A stretch of 62,967 bases of DNA from T1Sed10-7 sp047921175 (GCA_047921175.1 JBLRWQ010000008.1:1-62967); one strand, 5' to 3'. Counted from the first letter of the stretch, positions 50,083 through 58,819 are shown. Translations and numbers: made by a program. The notes: generated from the letters alone by a model not told the origin.

Positions 50083-51021
50083 GTGTTCATCGACGCCGAC
50101 GACGCCAAGACCGACGTGATCCTGGCCGGCGCGCTGGCTGTGCTCGGGCCGACGCTGCTGGGGTTGCTCACCCGGCTCCCGCTGCTGCCACGCACGGGCG
50201 TCGGTGCCGTCCTGGTCGAGCTCGTGGCCCTGGCCCTGCTCACCCTGCTCGTGCCGCTGTGGTCGGCCCGGTACCGACGGGACGGGGCGGCCGCCTTCGG
50301 GTTCGCCGAGGGCGGCGGCGGACGCCTCCGGGTCGCCGGGACCACGGGCACCACGGCCGCGGCCCTGCAGCTCGCGGCGCCCGTGCTGCTGCTCGGCATG
50401 CTGCTGGCGGCGCTGCTGAGCTCGCAGGCGAGCGTCATCGCACTCGGTCGGGTGGGGCTGGCGCTGCGGACCACCGACCCGGTCCTGAGCCTGGTCCTCA
50501 CCCTCGCGCAGATCGCGGTGCTGGGCGTCGGCAGCCTGGTCCTGACCGGCTTCCTCAGCGTGCGCGGCCGGGCCGGGTTCCCGCGCTCGCCCGACGTGTC
50601 CCTGACGGAACTGGTGCGCACCTTCGGGTTGGGCGCGGTCGGGGTCGCGCTGCTGACGGGCCTGGTCCGCCTCGCCACCGGCGCCGATGTGCGTGTCGTG
50701 GGGCTCAACCTGCTGGCGCTCGTGGCCGTGCTGCTGCTGGCCGACCGGCTGGTCCCGCACGGGGTGTCCGTCCCCCGCAGCACGGTCGCCGCCCCGCTGG
50801 TCGTGGTGGTGCTGATGCAGACCTTCGCGGCCGGGGGGCTCTTCGGCGGCGGCGTCCTGACGGGCCTGCACCGTGGCGCGCTCGCCGCCGGGGTGGTGCT
50901 GACGATCGCCTCGCTCGCCGCGACCCGCCGCGGGGTCGCGGCGGCCATCCCCCTGGTGCTCGCGGTGCACTGGTGGCCGACCTGCCTGTCGCCACTGCCC
51001 GGCGCCGGCGGGCTGTGCTGA
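50083..51021 (+). CDS. Unrecognised polytopic membrane protein
   Basis: This 312-residue protein has about eight hydrophobic segments and short loops. I do not recognise a family with certainty, and CPBP-type motifs are not evident. The GTG start at 50083 is 8 bases after TAGCGT (50069-50074), which is a good -10. The message may therefore be leaderless, since no ribosome site is present. A triple 20-bp repeat follows the gene. Confidence 0.6.
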   Translation: MFIDADDAKTDVILAGALAVLGPTLLGLLTRLPLLPRTGVGAVLVELVALALLTLLVPLWSARYRRDGAAAFGFAEGGGGRLRVAGTTGTTAAALQLAAPVLLLGMLLAALLSSQASVIALGRVGLALRTTDPVLSLVLTLAQIAVLGVGSLVLTGFLSVRGRAGFPRSPDVSLTELVRTFGLGAVGVALLTGLVRLATGADVRVVGLNLLALVAVLLLADRLVPHGVSVPRSTVAAPLVVVVLMQTFAAGGLFGGGVLTGLHRGALAAGVVLTIASLAATRRGVAAAIPLVLAVHWWPTCLSPLPGAGGLC

Positions 51022-51040
51022 CCGGACACGTCGAGGCGAG

Positions 51041-51100
51041 CACAGGGTCCGAACCACGCGCACAGGGTCCGAACCACGCGCACAGGTTCCGAACCACCGG
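51041..51100. repeat. Three tandem 20-bp repeats with palindromic core
   Basis: Two identical units of cacagggtccgaaccacgcg (51041-51060 and 51061-51080) are followed by a third that differs at three positions (51081-51100). Each contains a GGGTC/GGTTC-C-GAACC dyad; it is perfect in the third copy. The 20-bp period puts the dyads on one face of the helix, about 70 bp before the next start codon. This suggests a cooperative operator. Confidence 0.75.
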
Positions 51101-51170
51101 CGGTGCGACTGCCGTACCGTCGCACCTGCGGGCCGGGCGACCGGCCGGTCCCGATGACGAGGAGCGCACC

Positions 51171-51515
51171 ATGGCGCGGATCCGACGCTTCTCGAGCCGC
51201 GTCGAGGCCGAGATGGCGGCATCCATGCTGGTCGCCAACGGCATCGACGCCTACGTGATGAACGACGACAGCGGCGGCATGCATCCCAACCTCGCCTTCG
51301 GGCTCGGCACCAGCGAGGTGATCGTCCCCGACGAGCAGCTGGACGATGCCACGGTGCTGCTGGATGCCGCCGACGTTGACGGCGGCCGCCAGGTGGGCCC
51401 CGACGAGGCCACCCACGGCGCCGGGCGGAGCTGGTTGCGGCTCGGCGCGCTGCTGATCGTGGCCGGCATCGTGCTGGTCGTGCTGTCCAGCGAGCTCGAC
51501 CTGCGCTGGTTCTGA
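51171..51515 (+). CDS. DUF2007-like small membrane protein
   Basis: This 114-residue protein has an N-terminal DUF2007-type signal-transduction fold (RIRRFSSRVEAEMAASMLVA, EVIVPDEQLDDATVLLD). One C-terminal membrane helix (LRLGALLIVAGIVLVVLSS) follows. GAGGAGCG precedes the ATG. The three-copy repeat upstream makes it a probable regulated gene. Its role is unknown. Confidence 0.75.
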   Translation: MARIRRFSSRVEAEMAASMLVANGIDAYVMNDDSGGMHPNLAFGLGTSEVIVPDEQLDDATVLLDAADVDGGRQVGPDEATHGAGRSWLRLGALLIVAGIVLVVLSSELDLRWF

Positions 51516-51527
51516 CCCCGAGGTGCC

Positions 51528-51571
51528 GGCCGGTCGCGTCCGGCCAACGCCGACGGCCGCCAACCGGCGGC
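51528..51571. terminator. Double hairpin between convergent genes
   Basis: GGCCGG-N6-CCGGCC (51528-51545) and GCCGCC-aacc-GGCGGC (51556-51571) lie in the 74-bp gap between the DUF2007-like gene and the end of the Tad operon. They are good candidates for terminating transcription from both sides. Confidence 0.55.
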
Positions 51572-51589
51572 GCCGTGCGCGGGCGAGGT

Positions 51590-52081
51590 TCACTCCTGCA
51601 GGCCCACCGCGACCTCTCTCGCCTGGATGGCCTGCGTCCGCGGTGCCCCCGGCCACAGCGGGGCGAGGATCGGACGGACCGACGCGGTGCAGAGCACCTC
51701 GACGCGTGACGGCGGCCCGTCCTCGAGCGTGACGAAGCGGCAGCTGAGCTCCTCGAGCGACCGGTCCTGGCCCTGCCGGGCGACGAGCTGGTCCCGGCGG
51801 GCCGCCGCACGGTCGCGGTCGAGCGGCACCACCTCGGTGTCGCCCTGGGCGTAGTACGCGTCGAGGTCGACGGCCGCGACCGCGTCGTTCGCGACGGCGC
51901 TCGCCACGTCGACCAGCCGGCGCTGGCCGAGGAAGATCGTCGCGCTGTCGAGGGCCACCGCGGCCAGCCCGAACAGGACCAGGATCGCGACGGGGACGAG
52001 GATCAGCGTGTTGGCGTCCTCCGTCTGCCAGGCCGCCGCGTGCCGTGCGCCTCGGGCGCGGGCGGGCAGCTCAGAAACCAC
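51590..52081 (-). CDS. TadE/TadG-like pseudopilin-type protein, last gene of Tad operon
   Basis: This 163-residue protein has one N-terminal membrane helix (NTLILVPVAILVLFGLAAVA) after a polar leader. An extracytoplasmic domain with two cysteines (SCRF, LCTAS) follows. The layout is that of TadE/TadG minor pilins or the Tad-like protein that ends actinobacterial tad operons. The GTG start overlaps the previous gene by 11 bp. The leader lacks a textbook cleavage site. Confidence 0.7.
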   Translation of the reverse strand: MVSELPARARGARHAAAWQTEDANTLILVPVAILVLFGLAAVALDSATIFLGQRRLVDVASAVANDAVAAVDLDAYYAQGDTEVVPLDRDRAAARRDQLVARQGQDRSLEELSCRFVTLEDGPPSRVEVLCTASVRPILAPLWPGAPRTQAIQAREVAVGLQE

Positions 52082-52529
52082 AGCGGCTCACCCCGTCCCC
52101 CTCGAGCCCGGCCCGGAACGGATCGACCACCTCCGCGTGGGTCGACGCGACCCGGTAGGTGGGCGGCTGCGTGACCCACGGCACGAGCGTCGGGACCACC
52201 GTGAGCTCCACGCGCACCTCGACCGTGGCGCAGCGGGCCTGGGTCAGCGGCGGCCCGGTGAGCACCGGCTCCCGGTCGTAGCCGTGCGCAGCGAGGGCCT
52301 GGACGGCCGCGGCCCCTGCCCGCTGCTCCAGCTGCGCGGGCGACAGGCCGACCTCCGGCGCCTCGATGACGGCACGAACCGCCTCGCGCGCGGCTGCCGA
52401 GGTGGCGAACCGGGCGTCGATGACCGCCCAGGCGTTGACGACGACCAGGGTGCCGACAACGAAGACCAGCACACCGAACGCGAGGGCCTCCAGGCCGGCG
52501 ACGACACCTTCCTCGCGGCGACGGTTCAC
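52071..52529 (-). CDS. TadE-like minor pilin
   Basis: This 152-residue protein has a short basic leader (NRRREEGVVAG), one helix (LEALAFGVLVFVVGTLVVVN) and an extracellular domain with cysteines (RCATVEV, RCGF) that could form a disulfide. Glu near the start of the helix fits the conserved Glu of class III pseudopilins. The GTG start overlaps the previous stop by 4 bp. Confidence 0.75.
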   Translation of the reverse strand: MNRRREEGVVAGLEALAFGVLVFVVGTLVVVNAWAVIDARFATSAAAREAVRAVIEAPEVGLSPAQLEQRAGAAAVQALAAHGYDREPVLTGPPLTQARCATVEVRVELTVVPTLVPWVTQPPTYRVASTHAEVVDPFRAGLEGDGVSRCGF

Positions 52530-52936
52530 GGGCCGACCTCGGGCTCGGTCAGGAAGCTCGCCGACCGGTCGATCCGCGCCACCGTGTCGCGACCGAAGAT
52601 CCGCAGGGCCTGGGCCGGTGATGGGCCCCGGACCCGGACCACCGTCGGCTCGATGCCTGCGGTGCCGGGGGTGCAGACCACCTCGACGCCGGGCGACCTG
52701 GCCCAGCCACCGAGCCGTGCACGCACCCGGGCGTCGACCCCCTCGCAGCGACCGCCGTCGGTGCTCGCCCGACGGGCCTCGTCGAACGCGACCGCGGTCA
52801 CCGTCGAGGTGGCGTACAGGTGCACCAGCACCTGGGTGGCCAGCAGCAGGAAGCCGAGGAAGATCGCGACGCCGAAGACCATCGTGATGGGGCCGGAGCC
52901 GCACTCGCCGGGGCGACGCCGGTCGCGTGGCCTCAG
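52526..52936 (-). CDS. TadE-like minor pilin with unusual start
   Basis: The protein has a helix beginning at MVFGVAIFLGFLLLATQVLV and an extracellular domain with paired cysteines (GRCEG, VVCTP). The first in-frame ATG (52882) falls inside the hydrophobic segment and would remove the basic leader RPRDRRRPGECGS. A CTG at 52936 overlaps the Flp stop as CTGA, mirroring the ATGA/GTGA couplings elsewhere. It would give 136 residues with a proper class III leader. I therefore extend the gene to 52936, but the start is uncertain. Confidence 0.6.
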   Translation of the reverse strand: MRPRDRRRPGECGSGPITMVFGVAIFLGFLLLATQVLVHLYATSTVTAVAFDEARRASTDGGRCEGVDARVRARLGGWARSPGVEVVCTPGTAGIEPTVVRVRGPSPAQALRIFGRDTVARIDRSASFLTEPEVGP

Positions 52937-53121
52937 CTGCCGATCTGCTCCACCTCGCTGGTGATCGTGTCGGACGCCGAGTCGAAGACGCCCTGGAAGG
53001 CGACCCACATCAGCCCTCCGATGATGGCCATGATGAGCACCGCGATGGCCGTCGAGATGACGCCCTCGCCCTGCTGCTCGGTCAGGCGCTGCTGCAGCGA
53101 CGTGCGGGTGGTGCGGTCCAT
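52933..53121 (-). CDS. flp: Flp/Fap-type pilin
   Basis: This 62-residue major pilin has a leader ending in EQQGEG, then the hydrophobic helix VISTAIAVLIMAIIGGLMWV and a short polar tail. The processing site G-E/V differs from the usual G-x4-EY pattern, but the size, position and helix fit Flp. It lies between tadC and the TadE-like genes. GGGGGG precedes the ATG. No prepilin peptidase gene is in the window. Confidence 0.78.
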   Translation of the reverse strand: MDRTTRTSLQQRLTEQQGEGVISTAIAVLIMAIIGGLMWVAFQGVFDSASDTITSEVEQIGS

Positions 53122-53253
53122 GGTTCCCCCCTGGGGGTCGGGCGCCGCGCGGGGAGCGCGACGAGCGGTCGGACGCGGGCCGGCCGGGTGGCTGACCCGC
53201 GCGGGACGGGGTCGTGACCGCCTGGTCACGTCCCACGGCGGTGGTCTGCGGGC

Positions 53254-54159
53254 TCACGACAGGAACCCGGACAGTGCAGAGGTGAAGGGGATGGCGATGA
53301 ACACCACCCCCGGCGCGAGGGTCGCGACCGTCACCGGGATCCAGACCTGCTGGCCGCGCCGCTCCATGACCTCGAGGAGGTCGCGCTGGACGTCCCGTCG
53401 GATCGCCCGTGCCTCGGCGGCGATGAGCCGCCCGAGGTCGCTGGACTCGCGGTTGAGCGCGAGGACGGACACGAGGCGGTCGACGGCATCGACGTCGGCC
53501 AGCTCGGCCCACTCCCGGAGCGCGGCCGTCTCGTCCACACCCTGGCGGATCCGGGCGAGCACCCGGCGCAGGTCGGTCGCGACGGCGCCACGGCCCCGGT
53601 GCCCGACGCGCTCCAGGGCGCCTGCCAGGGAGTAGCCCGCGCCGAGCAGCATGCCGAGCTGCTCGGCCACGACCGGCAGCTCCAGATGCAGGGTGCGCTT
53701 CCAGCGGTCCGACGCCACCGTGACCTGCTGCTCGAGCAGCAGGAAGGCCAGCAGCATCCCACCGAGGGTCAGCACGACCGCCACCGCCGCCGGCGGTCTG
53801 AGCGCCACGGAGGCGAGCCCACCCGCCCCGAGCCCCGCCAGCGCCCAGCCGATCTGGCGGACCCGGAAGGCCGTGACGTCGAGCTGCGCGTGGACCCGTG
53901 CGAGGCGGCGATCGAGGTCCTCCTGCACCCCGAACAGGCGGGAGAAGCGGGCCCCGAGCGCCCGAGCGAGCGGACCGACGGCCTCCCGGAAGGACTCGAC
54001 GGACAGCAGGCCACCGCGCACCGGTCGACCGAGCCCACCCGGGACGTACGGCGCGAGCCGGACCACGAGCGGCCGGCGCGAGAACCAGCGCAGCTCGGCC
54101 AGCAGGAGCGTCATCCCGGCCCAGGTCAGCAGCGCGGCCAGCAGCAGCAGCGGCGTCAC
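53254..54159 (-). CDS. tadC: Tad pilus inner-membrane platform protein (TadC-like)
   Basis: This 301-residue type II secretion F-domain protein has helices near residues 5, 120-165 and 275. The cytosolic F-domain contains LPVVAEQLGMLLGAGYSLAG and VSVLALNRESSDLGRLIAAE. It forms the assembly platform with TadB. The GTG start overlaps the tadB stop by 4 bp. A 132-bp gap then separates it from flp. Confidence 0.87.
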   Translation of the reverse strand: MTPLLLLAALLTWAGMTLLLAELRWFSRRPLVVRLAPYVPGGLGRPVRGGLLSVESFREAVGPLARALGARFSRLFGVQEDLDRRLARVHAQLDVTAFRVRQIGWALAGLGAGGLASVALRPPAAVAVVLTLGGMLLAFLLLEQQVTVASDRWKRTLHLELPVVAEQLGMLLGAGYSLAGALERVGHRGRGAVATDLRRVLARIRQGVDETAALREWAELADVDAVDRLVSVLALNRESSDLGRLIAAEARAIRRDVQRDLLEVMERRGQQVWIPVTVATLAPGVVFIAIPFTSALSGFLS

Positions 54160-55064
54160 GGCGCCACCTCGTCCCGAACGAAGACGCGTTCCTCCTCGGG
54201 CAGGCGCAGCAGCTGCCCGGCCCACAGCCAGCAGCCGGCCATCATCGCGAAGGCGATCAGCACCCACAGCTGCCCGGTCGCCGTCTGGAAGGCGGCGCGC
54301 CCATCCCCGATGCTCAGGCCCACCAACGCCATCCCGATCGGGACGACCAGCACGAACCAGCGGGCGAACCGGACCGCGGCCTGCTTGGCGCGGGCGTCCT
54401 TGCGGCCCTGCAGGTCCTCGATGCGGTCATCGATCAGGGCCCGGAGCCGACGATCCACGTCCGTGCCGCCGACCTCGTGGGCGATCAGCAACGTCTCGCA
54501 CACCGCGTCCGCCGTCGGGTCGGCGAGGTGGGCCTTGAGGACCTCGAGCGTGCGGTCGAGGTCGGTGGACAGGAGCCACTCGCGCTGCGCGAGGGCGAAG
54601 GCGGGGCGCAGCTCCTCGGGCCCCCGCGCTCCGACCGTCAGCAGTGCCTGCGGGATCGAGCGCCCCAGGGTGACCACCTGGAGCCGGATCTCCTCGAGCA
54701 TCCGCGGCCAGGCCTCGCGGGCCTTGGCGAGTCGGGCGCGGCGACGGTTGCGGGCGCTGACCACGGGGATGGCCGCGGCCGCCAGGCCAGCCGCGAGCGC
54801 GGCCGGGATCCCGCCGTAGACGGCGTAACCGAACGCCGCCGCGACGGTGAACAGCACGGCCTCGACCGCCACGAGCTCCACCAGCCGGGTGCGGTCGAGA
54901 CCGGCCTGGACGAGCAGGTCCTGGAGGCGGGGCCGGCGGCGGACCTGACCGAGTCCGGGTGAGACCCCCACCCCGCGCCAGCCGAAGGCCACCGCGGTGT
55001 ACACGAGGAAGACCCCGTAGGCCGCGACCAACGCGAGGAGGAAGGCCTGCAGCCCCGCCGTCAC
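54156..55064 (-). CDS. tadB: Tad pilus inner-membrane platform protein (TadB-like)
   Basis: This 302-residue F-domain protein contains RMLEEIRLQVVTLGRSIPQA and LLIAHEVGGTDVDRRLRALI. It has helices at residues 5-25 and 80-105 and two near the C-terminus. It pairs with TadC as the platform for the pilus ATPase. Both ends overlap neighbouring genes by 4 bp, so tadA-tadB-tadC are translationally coupled. Confidence 0.87.
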   Translation of the reverse strand: MTAGLQAFLLALVAAYGVFLVYTAVAFGWRGVGVSPGLGQVRRRPRLQDLLVQAGLDRTRLVELVAVEAVLFTVAAAFGYAVYGGIPAALAAGLAAAAIPVVSARNRRRARLAKAREAWPRMLEEIRLQVVTLGRSIPQALLTVGARGPEELRPAFALAQREWLLSTDLDRTLEVLKAHLADPTADAVCETLLIAHEVGGTDVDRRLRALIDDRIEDLQGRKDARAKQAAVRFARWFVLVVPIGMALVGLSIGDGRAAFQTATGQLWVLIAFAMMAGCWLWAGQLLRLPEEERVFVRDEVAP

Positions 55065-56380
55065 GGTGCCGCCTCCCTGACGGCGACCGGCGACGCGCCG
55101 TCCGCCCCGAGCGCCTCGTGGACGTCGATCCCCGCCGCCTGGAAGGCCCGCGTCGCGCGCACCGGCAGGTTGCCGGTCCACGCCAGGGGCCCATCCGGGG
55201 TGGGTCGATGGAACAGGTCGGTGACGGTGAAGGCCGCGGAGGCGCCACCGGTCTGCTGCTCCTCGACCGCGATCACCTCCGTCACCTGTGGGACGCCCGC
55301 CATCCGGGTCGTGTGCACCACCAGGTCCACCGCCTCGGTGACGAGGGCGTTCAACGCGGTGAGGGGAAGCTCGGAGCGGGTGTCGGACAGCTGGCAGATG
55401 AACCGCAGGCGCGTCAGTGCCTGCCGTGCCGAGCCGGCGTGGATCGTGGTGTAGCCCTTCACCCCGGAGGACAGGGTCAGGAGCAAGGGCAGCGCTTCGC
55501 GGTCGCGGACCTCACCGACGATGGCCACGTCGGGCGCCATGCGCAGGAACCCGCTGACCAGACGGCGCAGGTCGACCTCCGGACGGTCGGGTCGGGCGGC
55601 ACGGGTCTGCATGCTGGCGACGTTCGGCAGCGGGACGTCGACCTCGAAGACCTCCTCAGCCGTGACGACCCGCAGGCGGGGATCGAGCTCCGCCGTGCAG
55701 CACGACAGCAGGGTCGTCTTGCCCGACCCGGGTGGGCCCGCCACCACGGTGGACAGGCGGGCCCGGGCCGCCGCACGCAGGAACGTGGCCACCTGCGCGG
55801 TCAGCATCCCGCGGCCGACCAGCTCATCCAGGGAGCGGAAGGCCACACCGGTGAAGCGGCGGATGTTGACCAGCAGGTGCCCGTCACGGCCGATGTCACG
55901 ATGCACGATGTGCAGCCGGGCCCCGGAGTCGAGCTGGGCGTCCTGGAGCCCCTCGGCCGGGTCGAGCTTGCGGTGCGAGGTCGAGGCATCGTCCAGGATC
56001 TTGGTCAGCGTGCGGAGCACGTGCTCGTCGTCGTGGAACGCCTCGTCGTGGTAGCCGGACACGCCGTGATGCCGCTTGACGAAGATCTGATCGGGCGCGT
56101 TGATCATGATCTCCCACACGTCGTCATCGTCCAGGAGCGGCTCCAGCGGCCCGTAGCCGGTGAGGTTCCGCTGGGCCCGCTCGACCACGCGCCGGGGATC
56201 GGGCAGGTCGAAGGACCGACGGCCGTGCTTGTGGTCGAGGCTCCAGCGGACGACCTCGTCCTCCAGCAGCTCCCTGAGCCGCGACGACGTCCCGGCCCGG
56301 TCGAGGTCGAGCGACTCGTCCTTCGCGCGCTGCAGGACGCGCCGCTCGAGCTCGGCGATCGGCGACTCGACGGGGCTCAC
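55061..56380 (-). CDS. tadA: Tad pilus assembly ATPase (CpaF/TadA)
   Basis: This 439-residue secretion ATPase powers pilus assembly. Walker A is AGPPGSGKTTLL (Lys221). The Asp box and Walker B region are RLRVVTAEEVFEVD and RMAPDVAIVGEVRDREA. The His box is KGYTTIHAGSARQALTRL. The N-terminal 180 residues carry the CpaF-specific NLTGYGPLEPLL and EIMINAPDQIFVKR. The length is normal. The GTG start overlaps the preceding gene. Confidence 0.94.
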   Translation of the reverse strand: MSPVESPIAELERRVLQRAKDESLDLDRAGTSSRLRELLEDEVVRWSLDHKHGRRSFDLPDPRRVVERAQRNLTGYGPLEPLLDDDDVWEIMINAPDQIFVKRHHGVSGYHDEAFHDDEHVLRTLTKILDDASTSHRKLDPAEGLQDAQLDSGARLHIVHRDIGRDGHLLVNIRRFTGVAFRSLDELVGRGMLTAQVATFLRAAARARLSTVVAGPPGSGKTTLLSCCTAELDPRLRVVTAEEVFEVDVPLPNVASMQTRAARPDRPEVDLRRLVSGFLRMAPDVAIVGEVRDREALPLLLTLSSGVKGYTTIHAGSARQALTRLRFICQLSDTRSELPLTALNALVTEAVDLVVHTTRMAGVPQVTEVIAVEEQQTGGASAAFTVTDLFHRPTPDGPLAWTGNLPVRATRAFQAAGIDVHEALGADGASPVAVREAAP

Positions 56381-57753
56381 GATGCCTCCCCCTCCTGCGC
56401 GCTGAAGCCGCCGAGGGAACCGGGGACGATCCGCATCGGCGTCTGCTCCAGCTCCACCGCACGGCTCCCGTGTTGCTCCAGGAGCGCGACCGCGGCGCGG
56501 GTGACCGGCCGCACGAGCGACGCGGGCAGCGCCACCGCGTCGCGTAGGGCGTCATCGACGGCGCGGGTCGGTAGGAACACGGGGCTGGGCAGCGCCGCGG
56601 CCGCGGCACCGATCCGCTCGCCCACCAGGTCGCCGACCGCGGCCGTGACCTCGGCCCGTGCCCGCGGGCCACGCGGTCCCCGGTTGATGACGGGCAGCAG
56701 ACGATCCGACGGCACACCGAAGGCCAGCAGGTCACCGATGGTCCGCACGAGGCTGTGGACGCCCTTCATCGACGCGTCACCGACGACCACCACGAGATCG
56801 GCCCGGGCGAGGGTCGCGCGGGCGAGCAGGTTGCGCTCCTCGACATCCAGCGAGCCGGTCTCCTGCTCCCCCTCGACGTCCGCCTCGGTGTCGGCGACCA
56901 CCACGTCGGCCGCACGCTGCAGCCCGTCGAGGGTCACGTCCAACGCCCGCGGCCGGAGCGCGATCCACTGGCGCGACTGCCGCAACCCGAGGAGCAGCCG
57001 GTAGCCACGGACGGGGACCTCGAAGGTCTGCTCGCGCACCTCCGGGGGGCTCGGCGCGGCGGTGCGGTGCGCCTCGACCAGTTCCTGGATGGACGGCACC
57101 AACGTGGTGCTGTCGTGCAGCATGGCCTGATCGGCGGTACGACAGAGGTCCGCGAGCAGGACCTCCGGTGGTGCAGCCGGCGCGACCGCGGGATCCGCGG
57201 GACCCGTGGCCGGGGGCCCCTCCAGCAGCGCCGGGCGCGGCAGGGCGGCGACCCCGGTCGCGAGACCCTGCGCCAACGCGATCGCCACCGTGGACGAGCC
57301 CGTCCCACCGGGACCACACACGGCGAGCAGGGGGGCGCGCAGGGCGGGCACCGAGGTGGCCCCGGGCTCATCGCGGAGCGTGCCACTACCGACGGGGGTC
57401 GCGGTGGCCTGCAGCACCTCCAGCAGTTCATCGCGGGAGAAGGCGCTCGCGAGCACCGCGGCCGCGCCGAGCTCCGACCACGGCCGTACCCCGCGCCCGT
57501 CGACGACGAGCACCGCCAGCCCGGCCTGGGTCGCCTCGCGGATCAGGTCGCGGTCCAGACCGGGGACGTCCGCATCCACGAGCAGGGCCGAGAACGCCCG
57601 CCCCGAGCGCAGCCGGGCCCGGACCTCCTCGGCGGACAGGCAGCGCAGGAAGTCCGCCGGCAGCATCGCCCCACTGGCCCACTGGGCCACCGACCGGAAC
57701 CAGTCGGCTCGCGCGCGAGCCAGCCCGAGCAGCACGAACCGTTCGTGCATCAC
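56377..57753 (-). CDS. tadZ: TadZ/CpaE-like ParA-family localisation ATPase
   Basis: This 458-residue protein has an N-terminal receiver-like domain (residues 30-120) and a C-terminal MinD/ParA-like domain. The P-loop reads CGPGGTGSSTVAIALAQGL, lacking the usual lysine before Ser/Thr, as several CpaE proteins do. DVVVADTEADVEG and DLVVVVGDASMKG mark the later nucleotide-binding strands. It should position the pilus machine at a cell site. The GTG start overlaps the cpaB-like stop in GTGA. Confidence 0.82.
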   Translation of the reverse strand: MMHERFVLLGLARARADWFRSVAQWASGAMLPADFLRCLSAEEVRARLRSGRAFSALLVDADVPGLDRDLIREATQAGLAVLVVDGRGVRPWSELGAAAVLASAFSRDELLEVLQATATPVGSGTLRDEPGATSVPALRAPLLAVCGPGGTGSSTVAIALAQGLATGVAALPRPALLEGPPATGPADPAVAPAAPPEVLLADLCRTADQAMLHDSTTLVPSIQELVEAHRTAAPSPPEVREQTFEVPVRGYRLLLGLRQSRQWIALRPRALDVTLDGLQRAADVVVADTEADVEGEQETGSLDVEERNLLARATLARADLVVVVGDASMKGVHSLVRTIGDLLAFGVPSDRLLPVINRGPRGPRARAEVTAAVGDLVGERIGAAAAALPSPVFLPTRAVDDALRDAVALPASLVRPVTRAAVALLEQHGSRAVELEQTPMRIVPGSLGGFSAQEGEAS

Positions 57754-58619
57754 CCGTCCTCTCCGGCGTCATCGCCACCGCCGTCCTCCGTGGCCGGCGG
57801 GGGGTCACCGGGGTCCACCAGCCGGTCACCCGACCAGGGCGTGGGGTCCGGTCGCGGGCCGGTCTCCGCCGGCTCGGGCCGGTAGGCGCCGGGGGCACGG
57901 GCAGCGTCGCCTGCCCGTGCGGTGGAGCGGGTCACGAGGAGGTCCGCTGCGGTGACGGCGTGCCCCAGCGCCTGGACGTCCTCCAGCGACGAGACGGCCA
58001 CGGTGAGCAGGACCTCGCTCGCATCCCCGAGCGGACCGCCATCGGGGGCAGCGACGCGCAACAGGGGGACGCCGCGCACGACGAAGGCCGTGTAGGCACC
58101 CTCACCCGAGCCGTAGGTCGCCAGGACATCGATGCGTTCGCCCGGACGTAGCGATCCGGCGACCGCCGCCCGACGCGGCAGGGAGAAGGACAGGGTCTGG
58201 GCATCGGCGACACCTCCGTCACCGACCACGTGGGTCCTGGCGAGCAGGTCGCCGGACTGCAGGGGTGCGAGGACGATCTGCCCGACCAGCTGTTCCACCT
58301 CGGTCCCGAGGACGACCCCGGTGGCGACCTCCGGGGGCAGGTCGAGCGCGATCGTTCCGAACCGCTCCCCGACCTCGGTCATCGATCCGAGCCGCGTCCC
58401 CGGCTCCACCTGCGCTGTCGCCACGACGTACCGCACCGTCGGCGCTGCCGTCGCATCGAGGTAGGCGGCGAAGGTCACGACCGCGGCGGCCGCGACGAGC
58501 AGGGCGCCGATGACCGCCCGACCCCCTGGGAGCCCTCGCGCGGGGCTGATGCGCCGACCGGCGCGCTCCGGCTCGTCGGTCCGCTTCTCGGCGACCGGCA
58601 CGGTGCTGGTGTCGACCAC
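57750..58619 (-). CDS. cpaB: SAF-domain pilus assembly protein (CpaB/RcpC-like)
   Basis: This 289-residue protein has one helix (AVIGALLVAAAAVVTFAAYL, residues 35-54) followed by a SAF domain (YVVATAQVEPGTRLGSM) and an RcpC-type region with a LRPGERIDVLATYG turn. The C-terminal 60 residues are Pro/Gly/Asp-rich. It is the first gene of the Tad operon. The GTG start follows GGGGGAA. CpaB-type proteins act outside the membrane in pilus biogenesis. Confidence 0.85.
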   Translation of the reverse strand: MVDTSTVPVAEKRTDEPERAGRRISPARGLPGGRAVIGALLVAAAAVVTFAAYLDATAAPTVRYVVATAQVEPGTRLGSMTEVGERFGTIALDLPPEVATGVVLGTEVEQLVGQIVLAPLQSGDLLARTHVVGDGGVADAQTLSFSLPRRAAVAGSLRPGERIDVLATYGSGEGAYTAFVVRGVPLLRVAAPDGGPLGDASEVLLTVAVSSLEDVQALGHAVTAADLLVTRSTARAGDAARAPGAYRPEPAETGPRPDPTPWSGDRLVDPGDPPPATEDGGGDDAGEDG

Positions 58620-58767
58620 GACGTTCCCCCGTCATGGAGTGGTCCGGAGCCCCCGCGGATCCGACCGGCCTGCGACGCTAGCGCAGTACGGTCGTCGAAC
58701 CGCCGCTGCGCGCGGGGTGCGAGGGGCCTCGGGCGCCCCGGGCGCGGCGGTCACCGGTCGGACATCG

Positions 58768-58783
58768 TGCATCACCGTACACC
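58768..58783. promoter_or_regulatory. Shared motif TGCATC-N4-TACACC, Tad/HTH divergent region
   Basis: This site lies between the divergent Tad operon (start 58619) and the HTH gene (start 58820). The two halves repeat in the same direction at a 10-bp period. An almost identical site with the same spacing is at 60556-60571. AT-rich bases ACCATATAGACT follow and could be the HTH promoter's -10. Confidence 0.5.
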
Positions 58784-58819
58784 TACCATATAGACTGTTG
58801 CAACGTCGAAGGGAACGAG

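Noticed and set aside
51041..51100. Possible CRISPR array
   Set aside because: The three 20-bp units abut with no spacers, and no cas gene is present. A cooperative operator is more likely.
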